Shown: positions 60,334 to 64,000 of the stretch, in pieces
How positions within the stretch are numbered: position 1 is the first letter of the stretch
How the letters are laid out: each line of letters starts with the position of its first letter
Assembly (NCBI RefSeq): GCF_007097145.1
Contig: NZ_VJVZ01000013.1
Span: 1 to 64,000, forward strand
From: Flavobacterium zepuense
GTDB taxonomy: Bacteria; Bacteroidota; Bacteroidia; Flavobacteriales; Flavobacteriaceae
Direction: 5' to 3'
Length of the DNA: 64,000 nucleotides
Notes under the pieces: generated by a model
Database searches by the model: none
The model's input: only the letters and a program-made list of their open reading frames with translations
Told to the model about the DNA's origin: nothing
Made by a program: the position numbers and the translations under genes

Positions 60334-61119
60334 ATGAAAAATTTATTTCTATCTACGTTTGCCCTGTTAAGTGTAACATTTGGGTACAGCCAGTCGGCAT
60401 CAAAAACTGCTAAGGCAGTAACAGCTCCGGTTAAAAACATTATAATTGTACATGGTGCTTTTGCTGATGGCTCCGGTTGGAGGGGAGTACACGACATACT
60501 TGCAGCTAAAGGTTATAATGTTACAATTGTACAAAATCCGCTAACATCGTTAGAAGATGACGTGGCAACTGTAAACCGTGCATTGGCAAAACAGGATGGT
60601 CCTGCAATACTGGTAGGCCACTCATGGGGTGGCACCGTAATTACAGAGGCTGGCACCGACCCTAAAGTTGCCGGTCTTGTTTATGTTGCTGCTTTACAGC
60701 CACAAGCAGGAGAATCGTCCTTAGACCTTGCTAAAACCGTTACTCCTGCTCCCGAAAATGGTATATTGCCTCCAGATGCTAATGGTTTGTTATACTTCAG
60801 CAAAGAGAAATTTCATGCCGGTTTTGCAGGCGGTGTTAGTAAAGCAGAGTCTGATTTTATGTATGCTTCGCAAGCGCCAATTGCCCTTAAGGCATTTATT
60901 ACCCCTGTAACACAAACTTCATGGAAAAACAAACCATCATGGGCCGTTCTTGCAACACAGGATAAAAGCATTACCCCAGAGCTGCAACACAACATGACCA
61001 AAAGGGCAGGATCTGTAGTAAAAGAGGTTAAAGCCAGCCATATTGTATACATAACACATCCTAAGGAAGTAGCCGATGTTATTGTAGCGGCATCTTTAGG
61101 GGCTAACAAAGCTAAATAA
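60334..61119 (+). CDS. Exported alpha/beta-hydrolase
   Basis: The signal peptide MKNLFLSTFALLSVTFGYSQ is followed by an alpha/beta-hydrolase core: VHGAFADGSGWRGV (oxyanion hole), GHSWGG (nucleophile Ser97), and a likely catalytic His in SHIVYITHPKEVADVI. The HGAF.DGS.W signature places it in the salicylate-esterase/EstC-like group (Abhydrolase_6). The natural ester is unknown. It has its own promoter and a strong terminator. Confidence 0.88.
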   Translation: MKNLFLSTFALLSVTFGYSQSASKTAKAVTAPVKNIIIVHGAFADGSGWRGVHDILAAKGYNVTIVQNPLTSLEDDVATVNRALAKQDGPAILVGHSWGGTVITEAGTDPKVAGLVYVAALQPQAGESSLDLAKTVTPAPENGILPPDANGLLYFSKEKFHAGFAGGVSKAESDFMYASQAPIALKAFITPVTQTSWKNKPSWAVLATQDKSITPELQHNMTKRAGSVVKEVKASHIVYITHPKEVADVIVAASLGANKAK

Positions 61120-61159
61120 ACCATATTAGTAATGAAGTTTTGAACTTCACTCTAATTAT

Positions 61160-61198
61160 AAAACGGGTTATCCAAAATTAAGGATACCCCGTTTTTTA
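61160..61198 (+). terminator. Bidirectional terminator
   Basis: AAAACGGGTTATCC pairs with GGATACCCCGTTTT and T runs lie on both sides. It serves the hydrolase and the convergent lipoprotein gene. Confidence 0.85.
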
Positions 61199-61217
61199 TA
61201 TGATATATTGAAGAATC

Positions 61218-61676
61218 CTATTTAAGCGGCTTTAGCGTATTACTATAGGTTATGGTATAAGGGGTGTCGCCTTCAAGGTTCTTTTTAAGGTAAATAAACT
61301 TGTGTTTTTTAGCTTCTTCACTGTCTATAACAATTTCTTTTTTGGTAAGGTTGTCATACACGCGGGTATTAGCAGTGTTCTCTATACGTGCCTTAGCGGC
61401 GACACCTGTTTTTTTGTTTGACTTTATGTAATTAGTATACATTCGTTTACCTGCCGTGGTGGCTATAACTTTCTCGCCTTTATAATTTTGTGTGAATACT
61501 AATACTGAGTATTTATCATCAGTAGCCTCAAGTTCTTTAAGCACTTTAGTTGTTTGGTCAGGATTTAAGCCTTCAAAATCGTCCCTGTGATGCACCTGGG
61601 CAACACTCTCATCTAAGCTTGCACTTTTGCACATTACCAATAGTAATGCGGCAGCAAAAAGTAATATCTGTTTCAT
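61218..61676 (-). CDS. Lipoprotein paralogue 1
   Basis: The 152-residue protein begins MKQILLFAAALLLVMC, a lipoprotein signal with Cys16. The mature part shares with the next gene HRDDF near the N-terminus, YSVLVFTQNYKGEKV in the middle and FIYLKKN..GDTPYTITYSNTLKPLK at the end. No known domain is recognised. A -7-like TAAATTTA lies upstream. It is a tandem duplicate; both copies are intact. Confidence 0.75.
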   Translation of the reverse strand: MKQILLFAAALLLVMCKSASLDESVAQVHHRDDFEGLNPDQTTKVLKELEATDDKYSVLVFTQNYKGEKVIATTAGKRMYTNYIKSNKKTGVAAKARIENTANTRVYDNLTKKEIVIDSEEAKKHKFIYLKKNLEGDTPYTITYSNTLKPLK

Positions 61677-61782
61677 AATTCAATAATTAAGATGTTGATA
61701 TTAAATTTACTACAACAAAATTTGTTTAACGAGTGCTTTATGATACCTATAACAAGCTTTATGATATTTATAACAGTTAATG

Positions 61783-62265
61783 CTATTTTAAAGGACGCAG
61801 GGTGTTACTGTAGGTAACTATAAAAGGGGTATCGCCACCCGGGTTTTTCATTAGGTAGATAAATTTTGCTTTTTTAGCCTCCTTAGCTTCAATGATCAAT
61901 TCTCTTTTTGTGGCATCGTCATATACTTTAGTGTCTACACTATTATCTATGCGAATTTTATCTGCAATGCCAGTTTTGGGGTCGCTGATTACATAGCCAC
62001 TATACAATTGCTTCTTAGCATTTGATGCTGTTACTTTCTCACCTTTAAAATTTTGGGTAAATATTAGAACCGAATAGGTTGCTTCCGAAGCTTTAAGCTC
62101 GCTCAGCACAGCCTTTTTCTCGGATGCTTTTGCACTCCTAAAATCGTCCCTGTGGCGCACCTCGGCCACTTCTTTAGGACTATCAGCCTTAGATGCACTG
62201 CTTTTAGAGCTTTTACACATTACAAAAAGGGAAGCTGCTACAAGGACTAAAAATATCTTTTTCAT
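61783..62265 (-). CDS. Lipoprotein paralogue 2
   Basis: The 160-residue paralogue of the preceding entry begins MKKIFLVLVAASLFVMC (Cys17) and has a Ser/Lys-rich linker (SSKSSASKADSPKE), the HRDDF motif, TYSVLIFTQNFKGEKV and the end TPFIVTYSNTLRPLK. It is roughly half identical to its neighbour. Function unknown. The two genes are separated by about 105 bases with a promoter-like sequence between them. Confidence 0.75.
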   Translation of the reverse strand: MKKIFLVLVAASLFVMCKSSKSSASKADSPKEVAEVRHRDDFRSAKASEKKAVLSELKASEATYSVLIFTQNFKGEKVTASNAKKQLYSGYVISDPKTGIADKIRIDNSVDTKVYDDATKRELIIEAKEAKKAKFIYLMKNPGGDTPFIVTYSNTLRPLK

Positions 62266-62341
62266 GGTTTAATAATCGTAGAATAACATTAAATGTAGTA
62301 TTTGCCCACGGCTTATGCCAAACGTTTAAGATATAAATAAC

Positions 62342-62376
62342 AAACGGCCCCCGTTGCCGGGAGCCGTTTAAAAAAC
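62342..62376 (-). terminator. Terminator of the amylase gene
   Basis: AAACGGC..GCCGTTT with an internal CCCGG/CGGG pair and T-rich flank lies 24 bases beyond the amylase stop. Confidence 0.75.
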
Positions 62377-62399
62377 TTAACATATTAACTAACTCGAGA

Positions 62400-64000
62400 T
62401 TATTCCTTAATTAATTTGATAGTACTTTGGCGGTTATCTTCCTGGGTTACCTTAACAAGGTAAATACCCGGGGTAAGCCCGCTAACATCATAGCTGTTGC
62501 CAGATGTTGATGCACCAAAGGTTTTAACCAACTGGCCTGTTATGGCATAAACGTCTACCTTTTGGGCAGCTATGCTAATGTTAAACTGGTTGCTGGCGGG
62601 GTTAGGATATACCACTGCTTTTGCTGTGGTAAACTCCCCGTTGCCCAGTATAGCCTGTTTGTTACCAAATATCCTGTATTCGCCCGGCTGTAGTGTAACA
62701 GTTGCCGTAGTAGCACTTATAGAAGTTTCATCCATTAGGTTATACCAGTCGGTAGTGCCTGTAAAGCCGGTTGTAATGGTTTGTGCACTTGTATTAAAGT
62801 TTGCTATAACAATAACTTTATTAAGCGCATCAGCACCTAAGGCATCATTCCAAACATCTATACGAGGGGTTAGCGTGCCCGATGTTACCGTGAATGTAGT
62901 AGTTTGGAATACAGGGTTGTTTAGCCTAAGATTAATGATCTTAGACCATGTATTGCGTATTGCTACCCTTGCAAGATCTGTAGTATAGCCTATGGCTTCC
63001 GGGATTGGTTTAGGATTAGTACGGCAATCATTATTATAAGTGCCGTTTTCGCAATAGTTAATACCAAAATCGTAACCAAGTTCGCCAAACTGCCACATCA
63101 TTTTAGGGCCTGGAACCGTAAACAGCATGGCACCTATAGCTTTTTGGCGCTCTAATGCAGTAGCTAAGTTTTTAACGCTATAGTTACCGTTAATGGCACC
63201 ATAAAGGCCGTTTTTATACATAAGCCTTTCCTCGTCATGGCTTTCAGCATAGCCTACCGCACGTGGCTTAGAGAAGCCTTTGTTTTCAAAATCTACGTTG
63301 GCAATGCTGCTGTTATCGGCGTAACCCATACTTAACTGGTTGTAATGATAGTTAAGATTGCTCCACAGCATAATGCCTTTACCTTCATCGGCACGGTAGT
63401 TAGCCCATTCAACTTCTTCAGCACCCGATGTGTTTGGGGCAGTACCCCCGGAACCTAAATGTTCAAAGATCACATAAAAATCAGGGTCTAAATCCCATTG
63501 ATAATCAGCGTATTGTTTTAATATCGCTACCCTGTCAGCCTGGTATGCTTCAGTACAGCTTGTAGGATCGGGGCTACAGTTTTGCGTGAAGCCTTTAGTA
63601 AGGTCCCAACGGAAACCATCAATATTAAATTCGGTCATCCAGTGCTCCATTGTCCTTTCAGAATAGTACTGGGTAAGCGGTGACTGGTGGTTAAGGTCGG
63701 TACCCACGCTGTAAGCGTGTTTCGCCTCTACGTTACAGTATGGGTTTTCTGCAGTAGTAATGCCAAAGCCATCGCCATCAGGGTCGTTAACCCACATGCG
63801 CGCAAGGGGAGAACGGCCGTAAACGTGGTTAAGGGCAAGGTCTAATATTACAGCAATGCCATTTTCGTGGCACAGGTCAATAAACGCTTTCATGCTATCG
63901 GCAGTACCATAGGCTTTATCAAGAGCCATGTGGTATGCTGTGTTATAACCCCATGAAATATTGCCTTCAAACTCCATAACCGGCATAAGCTCAATGGTAT
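62400..64000 (-). CDS. T9SS-exported alpha-amylase family protein (5' end outside the window)
   Basis: The frame is open to the right edge, so the N-terminus is missing; at least 533 residues are here. GH13 motifs are visible: LDLALNHV (region I), DGFRWDLTKGF with the nucleophile Asp (region II), IFEHLG with the acid Glu (region III) and ESHDEERLMY (region IV). A beta-sandwich domain C follows, and the last ~75 residues are a T9SS type A sorting domain (VYPNPASNQFNISI...GIYLVKVTQEDNRQSTIKLIKE). It should hydrolyse or rearrange alpha-glucans at the cell surface. Region II with Arg before the nucleophile and the SHDEER region IV are typical of branching-type or neopullulanase-like GH13 subfamilies. 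Confidence 0.93.
   Translation of the reverse strand, partial: TIELMPVMEFEGNISWGYNTAYHMALDKAYGTADSMKAFIDLCHENGIAVILDLALNHVYGRSPLARMWVNDPDGDGFGITTAENPYCNVEAKHAYSVGTDLNHQSPLTQYYSERTMEHWMTEFNIDGFRWDLTKGFTQNCSPDPTSCTEAYQADRVAILKQYADYQWDLDPDFYVIFEHLGSGGTAPNTSGAEEVEWANYRADEGKGIMLWSNLNYHYNQLSMGYADNSSIANVDFENKGFSKPRAVGYAESHDEERLMYKNGLYGAINGNYSVKNLATALERQKAIGAMLFTVPGPKMMWQFGELGYDFGINYCENGTYNNDCRTNPKPIPEAIGYTTDLARVAIRNTWSKIINLRLNNPVFQTTTFTVTSGTLTPRIDVWNDALGADALNKVIVIANFNTSAQTITTGFTGTTDWYNLMDETSISATTATVTLQPGEYRIFGNKQAILGNGEFTTAKAVVYPNPASNQFNISIAAQKVDVYAITGQLVKTFGASTSGNSYDVSGLTPGIYLVKVTQEDNRQSTIKLIKE

Overview
The window looks like the chromosome of a member of the Flavobacteriaceae (Bacteroidota). Reasons seen in the sequence: type IX secretion (T9SS) C-terminal sorting domains on two exported proteins, the order ftsX-DUF3098-uppP-truB, a rplM-rpsI-rpsB-tsf cluster, a DUF3078 outer-membrane protein beside dxs, and many upstream regions with the Bacteroidota -7 box TAnnTTTG, sometimes with a TTG/TTTG about 19-20 bases further upstream. 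Shine-Dalgarno sequences are not evident, and several genes need TTG or GTG starts (truB, rplM, the DUF3098 gene, the TraB-like gene, the patatin gene). There is no rRNA and no CRISPR array, and one tRNA (anticodon CAU).

Layout. 1-5.9 kb: the tail of an upstream gene, palindromic repeats, an AsmA-like protein, a 2H phosphoesterase, the tRNA and an exported protein set between two mirror-image clusters of an intergenic repeat (core ATCCAAAAGTGAAATATTA), and a small lipoprotein. 6.3-9.0 kb: an AT-rich cassette of three tightly spaced genes ending in a membrane-anchored patatin phospholipase. The first two proteins are unrecognised, and this is the best candidate for an undescribed (perhaps defence) system. 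9.2-17.2 kb: class III cyclase, MFS exporter, two tandem Fic proteins, a second 2H phosphoesterase, and an AraC-type regulator that shares a promoter element with the next SDR gene. 17.4-24.9 kb: DUF3078 protein, dxs, an NTF2-like/SDR pair divergent from an HxlR regulator, a Cys-motif membrane protein, a delta-60 repeat T9SS protein, tadA. 25-33 kb: alpha-2-macroglobulin lipoprotein and penicillin-binding protein 1C, a classic pair. 33-38 kb: SGNH and MBOAT O-acyltransferase genes, an MFS transporter and a lipoprotein esterase. 38-39.6 kb: a REP-associated tyrosine transposase with its flanking REPs, and a heavy-metal-associated (HMA) lipoprotein. 39.8-44 kb: the ftsX-DUF3098-uppP-truB operon with two exported proteins at its end. 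44.2-47.8 kb: leuS carrying an in-frame DUF559 endonuclease-like insertion bounded by inverted repeats. 48-56.4 kb: zinc metallopeptidase, Lrp regulator, TraB/GumN-like giant protein, YhhQ transporter, alanine dehydrogenase, methyltransferase. 56.7-59.5 kb: ribosomal genes. 59.7-64 kb: small membrane protein, alpha/beta hydrolase, two paralogous lipoproteins, and a T9SS alpha-amylase cut by the window end.

Most genes are housekeeping or envelope functions. What stands out is the density and variety of short dispersed repeats, several of which have entered coding sequence (leuS, dxs, the stop codon of the AsmA gene), plus the AT-rich patatin cassette.
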